Positions 34,267 to 43,246 of a stretch of DNA of 64,000 bases are shown piece after piece. The notes under the pieces are model-generated. The model made no database searches and was not told the origin of the DNA. It worked only from the letters and a program-made list of their open reading frames with translations. Source of the DNA: Thermomicrobiales bacterium (GTDB lineage Bacteria; Chloroflexota; Chloroflexia; Thermomicrobiales; UBA6265); contig JAMLHN010000021.1 of NCBI GenBank assembly GCA_023957115.1, positions 1-64,000 on the forward strand, written 5' to 3'. Both the position numbers and the translations under genes were made by a program. How positions within the stretch are numbered: position 1 is the stretch's first letter; each line of letters opens with the position of its first letter.

Positions 34267-34896
34267 TCACTGGCCGACGAATCCAAGAATCAACGTAATA
34301 ACAAGCCATTGCGTCATCGGCGCCGTCCATGTTCCCCCCGGCCAGCGACGCAATCCCCGGCATGCCAGTGCGACCAGTAATCCCGCCGTGAAACCAGCCA
34401 GGAAGGCAATGAGCAGATTCCCACCCTCGCTGCTGGCTCCGACGCGCAACACATCGCCCAGGCCCCACGACACCGCGAACAGGATCGTTCCCAGATCGAC
34501 TCCCCGGTATCCATCGGGAAAACCGAGCGGCACGATCCAGAAGTTGATCGCGTGATAGGCGGTGGCCGTGCACAACCCCAGCAGCGCGACCCGAAGCACC
34601 TCGTCGATTGGCCCGGCAATCGCTCGTACGATCAGCACCATGACCGGCAGACCGAGGAGCAGATAACGAGCTTGCTGCGCGACGCGCCCCGGCGTCTCCG
34701 GGACGTGCACTGACGGCAATGATGTCGTTTCGATGCCCCGCCCGACCGCGCGTCGGATATATCCCAACGCCAGCACGAAGGCCAGGAGCGGACCGGCAAC
34801 CCGCCCCAGATACCAATCCCATGGGGTATCCGCGACCGAGACTTGTGGCGCGGCAAACACTGCCACCAGCACCGGCCAAATGGCGTGCTGGATCAC
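34267..34896 (-). CDS. Polytopic membrane protein of unknown family
   Basis: A membrane protein of about 209 residues with five to six predicted helices (WPVLVAVFAAP, GPLLAFVLALGYI, LLLGLPVMVLIVRAI, VALLGLCTATAYHAINFWIVP, NLLIAFLAGFTAGLLVALA and MTQWLVITLILGFVG). I see no catalytic motif and no family I recognise. The start is unsure: an open frame runs back to 35070, but its first 13 codons are the CATCCTGAACG dispersed repeat (ILHFVQDD), so that start is artefactual. I give GTG 34896, the nearest plausible start, though one at about 34950 is possible. It is transcribed alone. Confidence 0.55.
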   Translation of the reverse strand: MIQHAIWPVLVAVFAAPQVSVADTPWDWYLGRVAGPLLAFVLALGYIRRAVGRGIETTSLPSVHVPETPGRVAQQARYLLLGLPVMVLIVRAIAGPIDEVLRVALLGLCTATAYHAINFWIVPLGFPDGYRGVDLGTILFAVSWGLGDVLRVGASSEGGNLLIAFLAGFTAGLLVALACRGLRRWPGGTWTAPMTQWLVITLILGFVGQ

Positions 34897-35028
34897 GCTC
34901 AGATTGAACCAGCGATAGATCTTCCTGAGGAATTGCAGACTACCGCCCTGTAACGCCCGTCCAAAGATCCCCGGCTCACTCCGGCGACCAGGTGATTCAT
35001 CCCATCGTCGCCACCGCCTTGCGCCATT

Positions 35029-35135
35029 GTCATCCTGAACGAAGTGAAGGATCTCTCTGGGACTACCCAACAGCCATGAACCGGGCGTTGCGCACTCCTG
35101 ACGAGGAGGGATTCTTCGTTTTGCTCAGAATGACA
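35029..35135. repeat. Dispersed inverted repeat (TGTCATCCTGAACGAAG family)
   Basis: TGTCATCCTGAACGAAGTG at 35029 and its diverged complement ending GCTCAGAATGACA at 35135 face each other across 53 bases. The same family recurs at 53641-53714. This sequence is known widely in bacterial genomes and often creates false reading frames (CHPERSEG or HFVQDD when translated). The rest of the gap, 34897-35321, has no gene. Confidence 0.75.
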
Positions 35136-35321
35136 GGCATGGCGCCTGGCAACGCTATCGGAGAACGGTTGTATTGGGAAGCGTTCGTAGTCCCAGAGGG
35201 ACTTTGTTCTGTGAGCCCGGGGTTTTGACCCCGGGTGGAGGTGCTCTACACAACAAAACGGGGCAGCCTCGAAAATCGAGTGCTGCCCCAATACATCCAT
35301 CGTTCTGCCTGCCGCCTGCTC

Positions 35322-36644
35322 CTAAAGCACCAGCCGCAGCGGCTTCTCCAGATACCCCTTGACCGTCTGCAGGAAGAGCGCGGCCTCGGCCCCATCGGAA
35401 ATGCGATGATCGGCCGAAAGGGTGATCTTCATCTTGTAGGCCGGGACCACCTCACCATCCTTGAAGACCGGCACCTCGGCGATCGAGCCGATCGCGAGAA
35501 TGGCGGCTTGCGGTGGATTGATGATCGCCACGAATTCGGAGACGTCGTACATCCCCAGATTCGAGATCGTGAACGTCCCGCCCTGATACTCCTCCGGCAG
35601 CAACCCACCCTCGCGGGCACGTCCGGCCAGATCTTTCGTCATCCGCGCGATCGTACCGAGCGAGAGCTTGTCCGTATCCGGCAGGAATGGCGCAATCAAC
35701 CCGTTCTCGATGGCGACCGCGATATTGATGTCGATATTCTGGTGATCGTAGAGCTGATCGCCCTCCAGACTCGCATTTAGATTTGGGTAGTCCCGCAGCG
35801 CCAGCGCGGCGGCCTTGACCACCAGATCGTTGAAGGAGACCTTCGATCCCTTCTCCTCGATCTCCCCGTTGATCATTTCGCGGAAGGCACGCGCCTCGGT
35901 CATATCGACCTCGGACACGACATAGAAATGCGGGATGACCTGCTTGGCCTCGACCATCCGCTTCGCCGTCGTCTTGCGGATGCGGCTTTGCTCGCGGGGA
36001 ACCCCTGCCGGGCGGGCGCCACCGTCCGCCGATGCGGCCAGTGGCGCTGGCGCCGCTGGTGGCGCGGTCTCGGCCGGAGCGGCAGCCGGCGCCGGCTTGG
36101 GCCGTGCGCCGGTCAGGTACGGCGCCAGATCGTCCTTGACGATACGGCCGCCGGGGCCGGTTCCGGGAATACCGGAAAGATCGATATCGTGCTCGGCCGC
36201 CAAGCGCTTGACCAGCGGCGAGGCGCGCAGCTTCTCCCCCTCGGCCCGAACGGGCGCTGCCGGGGCGGGTGTCGCCGCGGGGGCAGCCGCCGGCGCGCTT
36301 GCGGCAACCGGCTCGGCCACCGGTGCTTCCGGCTCCGCGGCAACTTCAGCCGCCGGCGCTTCCGCTGGCGGAGTGTCCGCGGCCGGCGCGTCTGCCGTGG
36401 GGGCCTCGCCCTCGGCGCCGATCTGCGCGATTGCGGTACCGATAGGCACCGTCTGTCCTTCATCGACGAGCGTCTGGATCAGATACCCGCTTTCGGCGGC
36501 CTCGATTTCGAGCGCCACCTTGTCGGTCTCGATCTCCGCGATGGGATCGCCCGCGTCGACCTGATCGCCGACGCTCTTGAGCCACCGCAGCAAGGTTCCC
36601 TCTTCCATTCCGTCGCCCATTTTGGGCATGATCACCGTCGACAC
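35322..36644 (-). CDS. pdhC: Dihydrolipoamide acyltransferase (E2) of the pyruvate-type dehydrogenase
   Basis: A 440-residue E2. The lipoyl domain has the attachment lysine in IETDKVALEIEA (residue about 45). A long Ala/Pro/Glu-rich hinge follows, then the peripheral subunit-binding domain RASPLVKRLAAEHDIDLSGI with GTGPGGRIVKDD. A second Ala/Pro linker leads to the catalytic domain, ending ITLSADHRISDGAEAA with the histidine and aspartate of the active site. The start is GTG 36644 with GGAGGT just upstream, inside the E1beta stop region; a longer frame to 36947 is only read-through. It transfers the acyl group to CoA. Gene order E1alpha, E1beta, E2 is typical of Gram-positive and Chloroflexota complexes. 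E3 is not in view. Confidence 0.93.
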   Translation of the reverse strand: MSTVIMPKMGDGMEEGTLLRWLKSVGDQVDAGDPIAEIETDKVALEIEAAESGYLIQTLVDEGQTVPIGTAIAQIGAEGEAPTADAPAADTPPAEAPAAEVAAEPEAPVAEPVAASAPAAAPAATPAPAAPVRAEGEKLRASPLVKRLAAEHDIDLSGIPGTGPGGRIVKDDLAPYLTGARPKPAPAAAPAETAPPAAPAPLAASADGGARPAGVPREQSRIRKTTAKRMVEAKQVIPHFYVVSEVDMTEARAFREMINGEIEEKGSKVSFNDLVVKAAALALRDYPNLNASLEGDQLYDHQNIDINIAVAIENGLIAPFLPDTDKLSLGTIARMTKDLAGRAREGGLLPEEYQGGTFTISNLGMYDVSEFVAIINPPQAAILAIGSIAEVPVFKDGEVVPAYKMKITLSADHRISDGAEAALFLQTVKGYLEKPLRLVL

Positions 36645-36648
36645 GGGT

Positions 36649-37635
36649 TTATGACCTCCGGTACAGGACGCGATTGACCGCGTCGATGATGTCGTCTTCT
36701 CCAGGGAACGCGGCAATTTCGAGATTGCGCGCATACGGCGCGGGAACTTCCGCTCCGCTGACGCGCTCGACCGGGGCATCCAGGTAGTCGAACGCATGCT
36801 CCTGCAGGTGCGCCGCAACTTCGGATGCGACGCTGAACCAGCGCCACTGTTCTTCGATGACGACCGCGCGATTGGTCTTCTTGACCGAATCGACGATCGT
36901 TTCGGTATCGAACGGGCGGATCGAGCGGAGGTCGATGACTTCTGCATCGACTCCCTCGTTGCTCGCCAACTTCTCGGCCGTCTTGAGCAGCAGATTTACT
37001 TGCCGCCCGTAACCGATGAGCGTGATATCGGTTCCTTCGCGCGCGATCCGGGATTTACCGAACGGGACGGTGTATTCCTCTTCCGGAACATCGCCTTTGG
37101 TGCCGTAGAGCGCGCCGGCTTCCAGGATCAGCACCGGGTCGGGATCGCGGATCGCCTCGATCATCATGCCATGCGCGTCATACGGGGTCGCCGGGGCAAC
37201 GACCTTGAGCCCCGGGAAGTGGCCGTAGAATCCTTCCAGGCTATGCGTGTGCTGGGCGGAAAGCTGTACGCCGCCGCCGTTAGGACCGCGGATCACCAGC
37301 GGCACCGAGGCCTGCCCACCGGAGAAATACCGGATCTTGGCCGCGTTCTGGATGATCTGATCGGCCGCCTGGAACGAGAAGTTCCAGGTCATCATCTCGA
37401 CGATCGGGCGCATTCCCGCCATCGCCATGCCAATTGCCGCTCCCGTGAAGCCGCCTTCCGCAATCGGCGTATCCATGACGCGTTTGGGTCCGAACCGATC
37501 GAGCAAACCGTCGGTCACCAGATGCGTACCGCCATACAGGCCGATATCTTCGCCCATGACGACCACGCGATCGTCGCGCTCCATCTCCTCCGCCATCGCG
37601 GACTTGATGGCCTCGCGGTAGGTAATGACAGGCAT
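36649..37635 (-). CDS. pdhB: Pyruvate (2-oxo acid) dehydrogenase E1 component, beta subunit
   Basis: A 328-residue transketolase-type beta chain. MGEDIGLYGGTHLVTDGL is the conserved opening with the thiamine-activating glutamate region, GFTGAAIGMAMAGMRPIVE the interface helix, and GGVQLSAQHTHSLEGFYGHFPGLK (split) the active-site loop. The C-terminal ILEAGALYG and AVVIEEQWR complete the transketolase C domain. It is 21 bases downstream of E1alpha and four bases upstream of E2. Confidence 0.93.
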   Translation of the reverse strand: MPVITYREAIKSAMAEEMERDDRVVVMGEDIGLYGGTHLVTDGLLDRFGPKRVMDTPIAEGGFTGAAIGMAMAGMRPIVEMMTWNFSFQAADQIIQNAAKIRYFSGGQASVPLVIRGPNGGGVQLSAQHTHSLEGFYGHFPGLKVVAPATPYDAHGMMIEAIRDPDPVLILEAGALYGTKGDVPEEEYTVPFGKSRIAREGTDITLIGYGRQVNLLLKTAEKLASNEGVDAEVIDLRSIRPFDTETIVDSVKKTNRAVVIEEQWRWFSVASEVAAHLQEHAFDYLDAPVERVSGAEVPAPYARNLEIAAFPGEDDIIDAVNRVLYRRS

Positions 37636-37656
37636 CGAACGCTATGTCCTTTCCTG

Positions 37657-38721
37657 CTACCCGACCGCTTCCGGCTCGGCGTAGACATCGGTGAGCAGCT
37701 CCTCGAGCGGCGGCTCCGGGCTCTCTTCGGCGAATTTGACCGCATCGGCGGCAAGCTGCTGGTATTCCTGACGGATCTTCGTAATCTCGTCCTCGGACAC
37801 GATGTCACGATCGAGCAATTTGGTCTCGGTCAATCCGATTGGATCGCGTTTGCGCGCCTCGCGGACCTCGTCCTTGGAGCGGTATTTTTCCAGGAAGTCA
37901 GCCGCGCCATGCGGCGCGATGCGGTAGGTCATCGCTTCGAGAGCGAAGGGCGATCCGGTCTCGCGCACCCGTTCGGTCAGCCGGACCGCGGCCTCATAGA
38001 CGGCTTCGATGTCCATCCCATCGACCGATTCGCGCGGAATCGCATAGGAATCGAATTTCGAGATCAGATCGGTATTGGCCGTGGCCCGCTCGATGCTGGT
38101 GCCCATGCCGTACTGGTTGTTCTCCAGCACGAACAGACAGGGGTTCAATCCCTCCCTGCCCCACAAGCCGGCCAGATTGGCCCCCTCGTGAAACGCGCCA
38201 TTGTGAATGGCGCCGTCCCCGAGATAGAGCTGGGTGATCCCGGTGTTGTCCGGCAGGTAACGCTGGGCATAAGCCATACCTACCCCGAGCGGAATGTGTC
38301 CGCCGACGATGCCATACCCGCCCCAGAACTTGTGCTCGACGTCGAAGAGGTGCATCGAGCCGCCCTTGCCTTTGACAAGGCCGGTGCCTTTGCCATAGAG
38401 CTCGGCCATCACGGCCTTGGGATCACTCCCCAGCAGCAGCACATGCGCATGGTCGCGATACGCGGTGATCACCCGGTCGTCTGGCTGAATCGTCGCCAGC
38501 AGACCGGTCGCAATGGCTTCCTGCCCGATATAGACGTGAAGGTAGCCGCCGACCTTTCCCTGGCGGAAAGCCGTCTGGCAGGCTTCCTCGAAATACCGAA
38601 CGAGCACCATCTTGCGATAGAGCTCGAGCAGCTGCTCCGGACTCACCTGCGGTACGTGAGGCTTGTCGCCATTGGTCGCGGCGGCAGAGCGCTGTTTCTT
38701 TGAGTTTCGCGTTGTCGCCAT
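37657..38721 (-). CDS. pdhA: Pyruvate (2-oxo acid) dehydrogenase E1 component, alpha subunit
   Basis: A 354-residue E1 alpha chain. It binds thiamine diphosphate through GDGAIHNGAFHEGANLAGLW (the GDG...N motif). HVYIGQEAIATGL, YRDHAHVLLLGSDPK and GKGGSMHLFD are the family landmarks. The phosphorylation-loop-like segment Y-R-I-A-P-H-G follows. ATG 38721 is chosen because the charged KKQR start follows it and the frame upstream of it is not conserved. The first 25 residues are a polar, low-complexity lead. Pyruvate is the likely substrate, but branched-chain oxo acids are possible. Confidence 0.93.
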   Translation of the reverse strand: MATTRNSKKQRSAAATNGDKPHVPQVSPEQLLELYRKMVLVRYFEEACQTAFRQGKVGGYLHVYIGQEAIATGLLATIQPDDRVITAYRDHAHVLLLGSDPKAVMAELYGKGTGLVKGKGGSMHLFDVEHKFWGGYGIVGGHIPLGVGMAYAQRYLPDNTGITQLYLGDGAIHNGAFHEGANLAGLWGREGLNPCLFVLENNQYGMGTSIERATANTDLISKFDSYAIPRESVDGMDIEAVYEAAVRLTERVRETGSPFALEAMTYRIAPHGAADFLEKYRSKDEVREARKRDPIGLTETKLLDRDIVSEDEITKIRQEYQQLAADAVKFAEESPEPPLEELLTDVYAEPEAVG

Positions 38722-38984
38722 TCTGGTCTCCGTTCGCCCCGGAGCTCGGACGGGCCCATTCCCGTGGAAATCCGGAGCCGGTCGCCACCGGCCTTCCTCA
38801 GTTCTGGTAGGACAGGAAGCAAGGAAGACCCGACGGCCTGGTTGACTGATTGTACCCAACCCGACAAGGAACCGTTCGAGCGAAGATAGGCAAGATGGAT
38901 CGTTCCGCCAAAATTGCGGACATACCAGCCTGAACGTGCGGATTCGCGCCGGATCGGCAACCAGATGCTGCCCAGGGGCAGCGC

Positions 38985-39395
38985 CTACTCGGCGGCGAGC
39001 TGCTCCTGCGCGAGGGCAAGCACGTCGGCTCCCGCCTCGAGCGCCGGATCGGCCGGGGCGAACCCGGCGTCCAGGGCGAACCAGGGGGTGGGCCGGCGCG
39101 GCGGCGTCTGCCATGGATACGCCTTGCGCGCCTCCTCGTCGGACGCGGGGGCCTGCTCGAAGTCGGATGCTGCCGCTGGCTCGTCCGGCAACGGCAACGC
39201 GTTGGACAGCTCCTGCGCGGTCAGATACTGTGCGGCGGGGCGGACCGGTGGTCCGGCCGGCGCCGGCGCCTGGATCCGGAACTGCCCGGGAATCGTCGAC
39301 CGATCCGGCATCTGCCCGGGTCGCAGCAGGGTGCTGAGTCCCCCCGGCGCTTTCGGGGTTGACTCGCTTCGGTTTGCCGATCGTGCCTTGGACAT
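38985..39395 (-). CDS. Orphan proline/alanine-rich small protein
   Basis: A 136-residue protein with no family I recognise. It has a basic N-terminus MSKARSANRS, a stretch rich in Pro, Ala and Gln, and an acidic end (PALEAGADVLALAQEQLAAE). A GGTGAGAGC-like site precedes the ATG at 39395. Composition and codon use look like neighbouring genes, but a low-complexity protein could be a fortuitous frame in this GC-rich DNA. A longer frame extends to 40037 but overlaps REP-like DNA and is not supported. Confidence 0.4.
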   Translation of the reverse strand: MSKARSANRSESTPKAPGGLSTLLRPGQMPDRSTIPGQFRIQAPAPAGPPVRPAAQYLTAQELSNALPLPDEPAAASDFEQAPASDEEARKAYPWQTPPRRPTPWFALDAGFAPADPALEAGADVLALAQEQLAAE

Positions 39396-40039
39396 TGCTC
39401 TCACCAGATAGATAGAAGGAACGCGCCACGCGACGCCGTCGGATCCCAGATAGGACCAATTCTCGCATGTCGGAGCGGGAGCGTGTGCTCGAGCTTCCAA
39501 TATGACACGCAACGGACGACGATCGGAGCCCGGTCGCGGGCGCGCTCTGCAACGGCGTCTCACATGCGGACAGTTCGTGTACCGACCGTCAATTGGTCGC
39601 GCTGCGCGATGCGTGCCCTTCCTTCTCCCAGTACTGGGAGAAGGAGGGGGTTGGGGGGATGGATGAGGGTGAACCAGCCTGCAGAAGTCGCTCCTTCCAG
39701 CCGAACGTTCAGGAACCGTCCGCATATGAGGCAACGGCGTGGAGGGGCAGTCGAGCAACGATCCAACAACGGGCCGGGTTCTGGTTCGCGACGCACAAAG
39801 AATTTTCGCAAAACCCGCCGATCGTTGTGCGGGGCTACCGGCGGGGATCCTGGCCTTCGTGCCAAGCGCACGGATTTGTGCAGGTATCACAGATCTTGGT
39901 TGGGTATTGCCCCAATCTGCACGATGACGTCGTACTCCGCACTCTCTAGAGTTTCCAATCGTTGCGGGCCATCTGGCGGCCCGGGCGAGCATCCCGAACA
40001 CCAACCACGATGTTCGAAAACAACAAGAGGGGAGCACCG
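39396..40039. other. Gene-free region upstream of glnA, with REP-like palindrome
   Basis: No convincing gene is present in these 644 bases. A perfect 24-bp palindrome at 39620-39643 (CCTTCTCCCAGT and complement) is the REP-like hairpin; its 16-base core equals the centre of the 65-102 palindrome. The right part is presumably the promoter region of glutamine synthetase copy 1, but I cannot point to a clean -35/-10 pair or a known nitrogen-regulator site. Confidence 0.5.
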
Positions 40040-41463
40040 ATGGCGAAAACGCCGGCCGACGTGATGAAGATGGCCAAGGATGCGGGAGTCCAGATTGTCG
40101 ACTTCCGTTTTTCCGACCTTCTCGGCACCTGGCAACACACGTCCAAGTCGATCGCCGATGTGGATGAGGATATCTTCGAAGATGGGGTTGGATTCGACGG
40201 CTCGTCGATTCGGGGATTCCAGGCGATCAACGAATCCGACATGCTGATGATGCCGATCGCGGAGACCGCGCAGATCGACCCATATACCTCCATTCCCACG
40301 ATGTATCTCCTCTGCGATATTTACGATCCGGTCACGCACCAGCGCTACTCGCGTGATCCGCGCGGCGTTGCCCAGCGCGCCGAGGCCTATCTGCAGTCGT
40401 CTGGTATGGGGGACACCGCCTACTTCGGTCCTGAGCCAGAGTTCTTCGTCTTCGACAACGTCCAATACGGCACGACGAACGAAGCCTCCTTCCATTCCGT
40501 CGATTCCGTCGAAGGCTTCTGGAACACCGGACGGGAGGAGGACCCGAACCTCGGGTACAAGATCCGGCCGAAATCGGGCTACTATCCGGTTCCGCCGCAC
40601 GATACCCTCATGGATCTCCGCTCGCAGATGGTGCTGACCATGGCCGAGCTGGGTATCCCGGTCGAGATTCATCATCACGAAGTCGGGACCGCCGGTCAGT
40701 GCGAAATCGACATGCGGTTCGATTCGCTGGTCAACATCGCCGACAAAACGCAGACCTACAAGTACGTCGTCCGCAACGAGGCGCGGAGCGCCGGCAAGGT
40801 CGCAACGTTCATGCCGAAGCCGATCTTTGGCGACAACGGTTCAGGTATGCACGTCCACCAGTCGATCTGGAAGGACGGCAAGAATCTGATGTACGGCTCG
40901 CCGGACGACTATGCCGGATTGAGCGAGTTTGCCCGCTACTACATCGGTGGATTGTTGAAGCACGGTCCGTCGTTGCTTGCGTTCTGTGCGCCGACCGTCA
41001 ACTCCTATCGGCGGCTGGTTCCGGGCTTCGGGCGCCGGTCAATCTGGTCTATTCACAGCGCAACCGGTCGGCGGCCATCCGTATCCCCACCTACACCACC
41101 ACCGAGAAAGGCAAGCGGATCGAGTTCCGGTGCCCCGACACGTCGGCCAATCCGTATCTGGCCTTCGCCGCGCTGCTCATGGCCGGTCTCGATGGCGTCA
41201 AGAACAAGATCGACCCGGGCGCTCCCGCCGACTTCGATCTCTACGAGGCATCGGCCGCGCAGCTGCGCCGCATCAAGAGCACTCCGGGGTCCCTGCCGGA
41301 ATCGCTGGCCGCGCTCAAGGCCGACCATGCGTATCTCCTGGAGGGGGGGGTCTTCACCCAGGACCTGATCGACGGTTGGATCGACTACAAGCAGGATATC
41401 GAGATCGATCCGGTCGCCCTGCGGCCAACGCCCTACGAGTTTTATCTTTACTTTGACGTCTAG
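40040..41463 (+). pseudogene. glnA: Type I glutamine synthetase, copy 1, with one-base frameshift
   Basis: The gene encodes a type I glutamine synthetase of about 473 residues, which joins glutamate and ammonia using [43 protein letters not shown] and GSGMHVHQS are intact in the first frame; [20 protein letters not shown] and [12 protein letters not shown] in the second. Between 41030 and 41031 the expected A of the GAG codon in PGFEAPV is missing (copy 2 has it at 42509-42510). No stops lie in either half, so the lesion is recent or a sequencing error. The start is ATG 40040 after AGAGGGGAG. Length and the DLYE segment, near the adenylylation loop, suggest the beta subtype. Confidence 0.85.
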
Positions 41464-41491
41464 ACGTCTCTTGCGAGACGAATTGCCCGTG

Positions 41492-41521
41492 CATGGCACA
41501 CGACGCCCATCGTGTGCCATG
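41492..41521. terminator. Hairpin between the two glutamine synthetase genes
   Basis: Perfect 12-base arms CATGGCACACGA (41492-41503) and complement (41510-41521) around a six-base loop. There is no T-run behind it, so it is a weak terminator or a processing/attenuation element that could let the two genes be expressed at different levels. Confidence 0.45.
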
Positions 41522-41571
41522 TCTGTGTGCAATCGAGATAATCGCGGCCACGCGATCAAGAACGAGGACCG

Positions 41572-42942
41572 ATGACCATGGCTACCGACCCAAAACCCCT
41601 TTCACCGGCGCCAACCAAGGAAGAGATCCTGGAGCGCGTTGCGGAAGACGGCATTCAATTCATCAATCTGCAGTTCACCGATGTGATGGGAATCGTCAAG
41701 AGCGTCACCATCCCGGTCTCGATCTTCGGCCATGTGATCGATGGGGGCCAGTGGATCGACGGATCGTCGATCGCGGGATTCACCCGCATCGCCGAGTCCG
41801 ATATGTATCTGGTGCCCGATCTCTCGACCTATGCCGAGCTGCCCTGGGACCGATCGACGTTTCCGACTGCCCGCGTCATCTGCTGGGTCTACAACCCAAA
41901 TGGCGAGCCGTTCCCGGGAGATCCCCGTGCGGTGCTCCAGCGCCAGCTCGATCGGGTCGAGAAGCTTGGCTATCAGTTCAAGACGGGCCCCGAGCTCGAA
42001 TTCTTCCTCTTCCAGACGGCCGACAACGAAATCCTGCCGCTGCCGCACGACCGCGGCAGCTATTTCGATTTCTCTACCGATCCGGCCAGCACCATCCGAA
42101 AGGAAATGGTGCAGGTGCTGGCGCAGATGGGGATCGAAGTCGAAGCCAGCCATCATGAGGTGGCCATCGGGCAGCATGAAATCGGCTTCCAATACGGCGA
42201 TGCGCTTGTGACCGCCGACCGCGCGGTGACGTTCAAGTACGTGCTGAAGGCCGTCGCGCACGCTCATGGGCTCCATGCCACCTTCATGCCAAAACCACTC
42301 GAGAACATTGCCGGTTCGGGTATGCACGTGCATCAGAGCCTGACGTCCATCGCGACGGGCAAGAACGCGTTTGTCGATACCTCCGATCCGTATGGATTGT
42401 CCGCGCTTGCCAAGCAGTTCATTGCCGGGCAGCTCACCCACGCCCGCGCCATGTGCTCGATCCTCTCCCCGCTGGTGAACTCCTATCGTCGACTGGTTCC
42501 TGGGTTCGAGGCGCCGGTCTATGTCTCCTGGGCGCGCACCAACCGGTCGGCGCTGCTGCGCGTTCCGGCGATTCGCGGGGGCCAGACCGCTGCGACGCGG
42601 CTGGAGCTCCGTTGCCCCGACCCGTCCTGCAATCCCTATCTCGCGTTTGCGGTCATGTTGGCTGCCGGTCTCGATGGCATCGAAAACGACCTCACCCTGC
42701 CGGAACCGGTCGAAGAAAACCTTTATCACTTCACCGACGACGATCTGCGCCGTCGCAATATCCCGACACTGCCGTCCACCCTGGGCGAAGCGGTCGATGA
42801 GATGGAGCGGGACGAGGTCGTCCGGCTTGCCCTGGGTGACCACGTCTTCGAGCGCCTGATCGAAGCCCAGCGCGTCGAATGGGACGCCTTCCGCAAGCAC
42901 GTCTCCGGCTGGGAGCGCGATCGCTACCTGGAGGTCTATTAG
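41572..42942 (+). CDS. glnA: Type I glutamine synthetase, copy 2
   Basis: A 456-residue type I glutamine synthetase (or a paralogue acting on another amine). The ATP/metal motifs are present: [70 protein letters not shown] and RCPDPSCNPYLAFAVML. It lacks the longer insertion of copy 1, resembling the alpha subtype common in Firmicutes and Chloroflexota. It starts at ATG 41572 or 41578. It lies 108 bases after copy 1 in the same direction; if copy 1 is inactive, this copy may supply the function. Confidence 0.9.
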   Translation: MTMATDPKPLSPAPTKEEILERVAEDGIQFINLQFTDVMGIVKSVTIPVSIFGHVIDGGQWIDGSSIAGFTRIAESDMYLVPDLSTYAELPWDRSTFPTARVICWVYNPNGEPFPGDPRAVLQRQLDRVEKLGYQFKTGPELEFFLFQTADNEILPLPHDRGSYFDFSTDPASTIRKEMVQVLAQMGIEVEASHHEVAIGQHEIGFQYGDALVTADRAVTFKYVLKAVAHAHGLHATFMPKPLENIAGSGMHVHQSLTSIATGKNAFVDTSDPYGLSALAKQFIAGQLTHARAMCSILSPLVNSYRRLVPGFEAPVYVSWARTNRSALLRVPAIRGGQTAATRLELRCPDPSCNPYLAFAVMLAAGLDGIENDLTLPEPVEENLYHFTDDDLRRRNIPTLPSTLGEAVDEMERDEVVRLALGDHVFERLIEAQRVEWDAFRKHVSGWERDRYLEVY

Positions 42943-43137
42943 CAGAGAGCAGGCGGCAGTCAGCATTCAGAACGCGTGCGACGGATCAGACACGCCTCAC
43001 GCCCCAATTGGTGCTGACTGCCGCCTGCTGACTGCTCTACCCGGGATTTCCTTGTCCTCGAGTTCGGCCGCCAAACGCAATGCAGAGATGGGTTGAACGC
43101 AATACTCGCACTTGCTTGAGCCGTCCTCCACAATTCT

Positions 43138-43232
43138 CTGCCTGCTGCCTGCTGCCTGCTGCCTGCTGCCTGCTGCCTGCTGCCTGCTGCCTGCTGCCTG
43201 CTGCCTGCTGCCTGCTGCCTGCTGCCTGCTGC
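43138..43232. repeat. Perfect tandem array of CCTGCTG heptamers (13.6 copies)
   Basis: Thirteen complete CCTGCTG units run from 43141 to 43231 with partial units at the edges. The array ends 14 bases before the ATG of the DUF885-type gene, so it occupies the place of a ribosome site and promoter. The remaining part of the spacer (42943-43137) holds mirrored CAGGCGGCAGTCAG / CTGACTGCCGCCTG stretches at about 42950 and 43015, related to the unit. No gene is present in 42943-43246. Confidence 0.95.
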
Positions 43233-43246
43233 GCTAAGCTTCCCGG

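Noticed and set aside
34897..35070. Longer N-terminus of the membrane protein (267 residues)
   Set aside because: Its first 13 codons are the dispersed CATCCTGAACG repeat, which gives the well-known artefact HFVQDD.
36796..38703. Plus-strand open frame of 635 codons
   Set aside because: Shadow of the E1 alpha and beta genes on the other strand; no motif.
38722..39552. N-terminal extension of the E1 alpha frame
   Set aside because: The frame is open to 39552 but its residues do not fit any E1 sequence and overlap the orphan gene; the ATG at 38721 fits the family length.
39483..40064. Plus-strand reading frame of 193 codons before glnA
   Set aside because: It runs through the REP-like palindrome, has no motif or ribosome site and ends inside the glnA start region.
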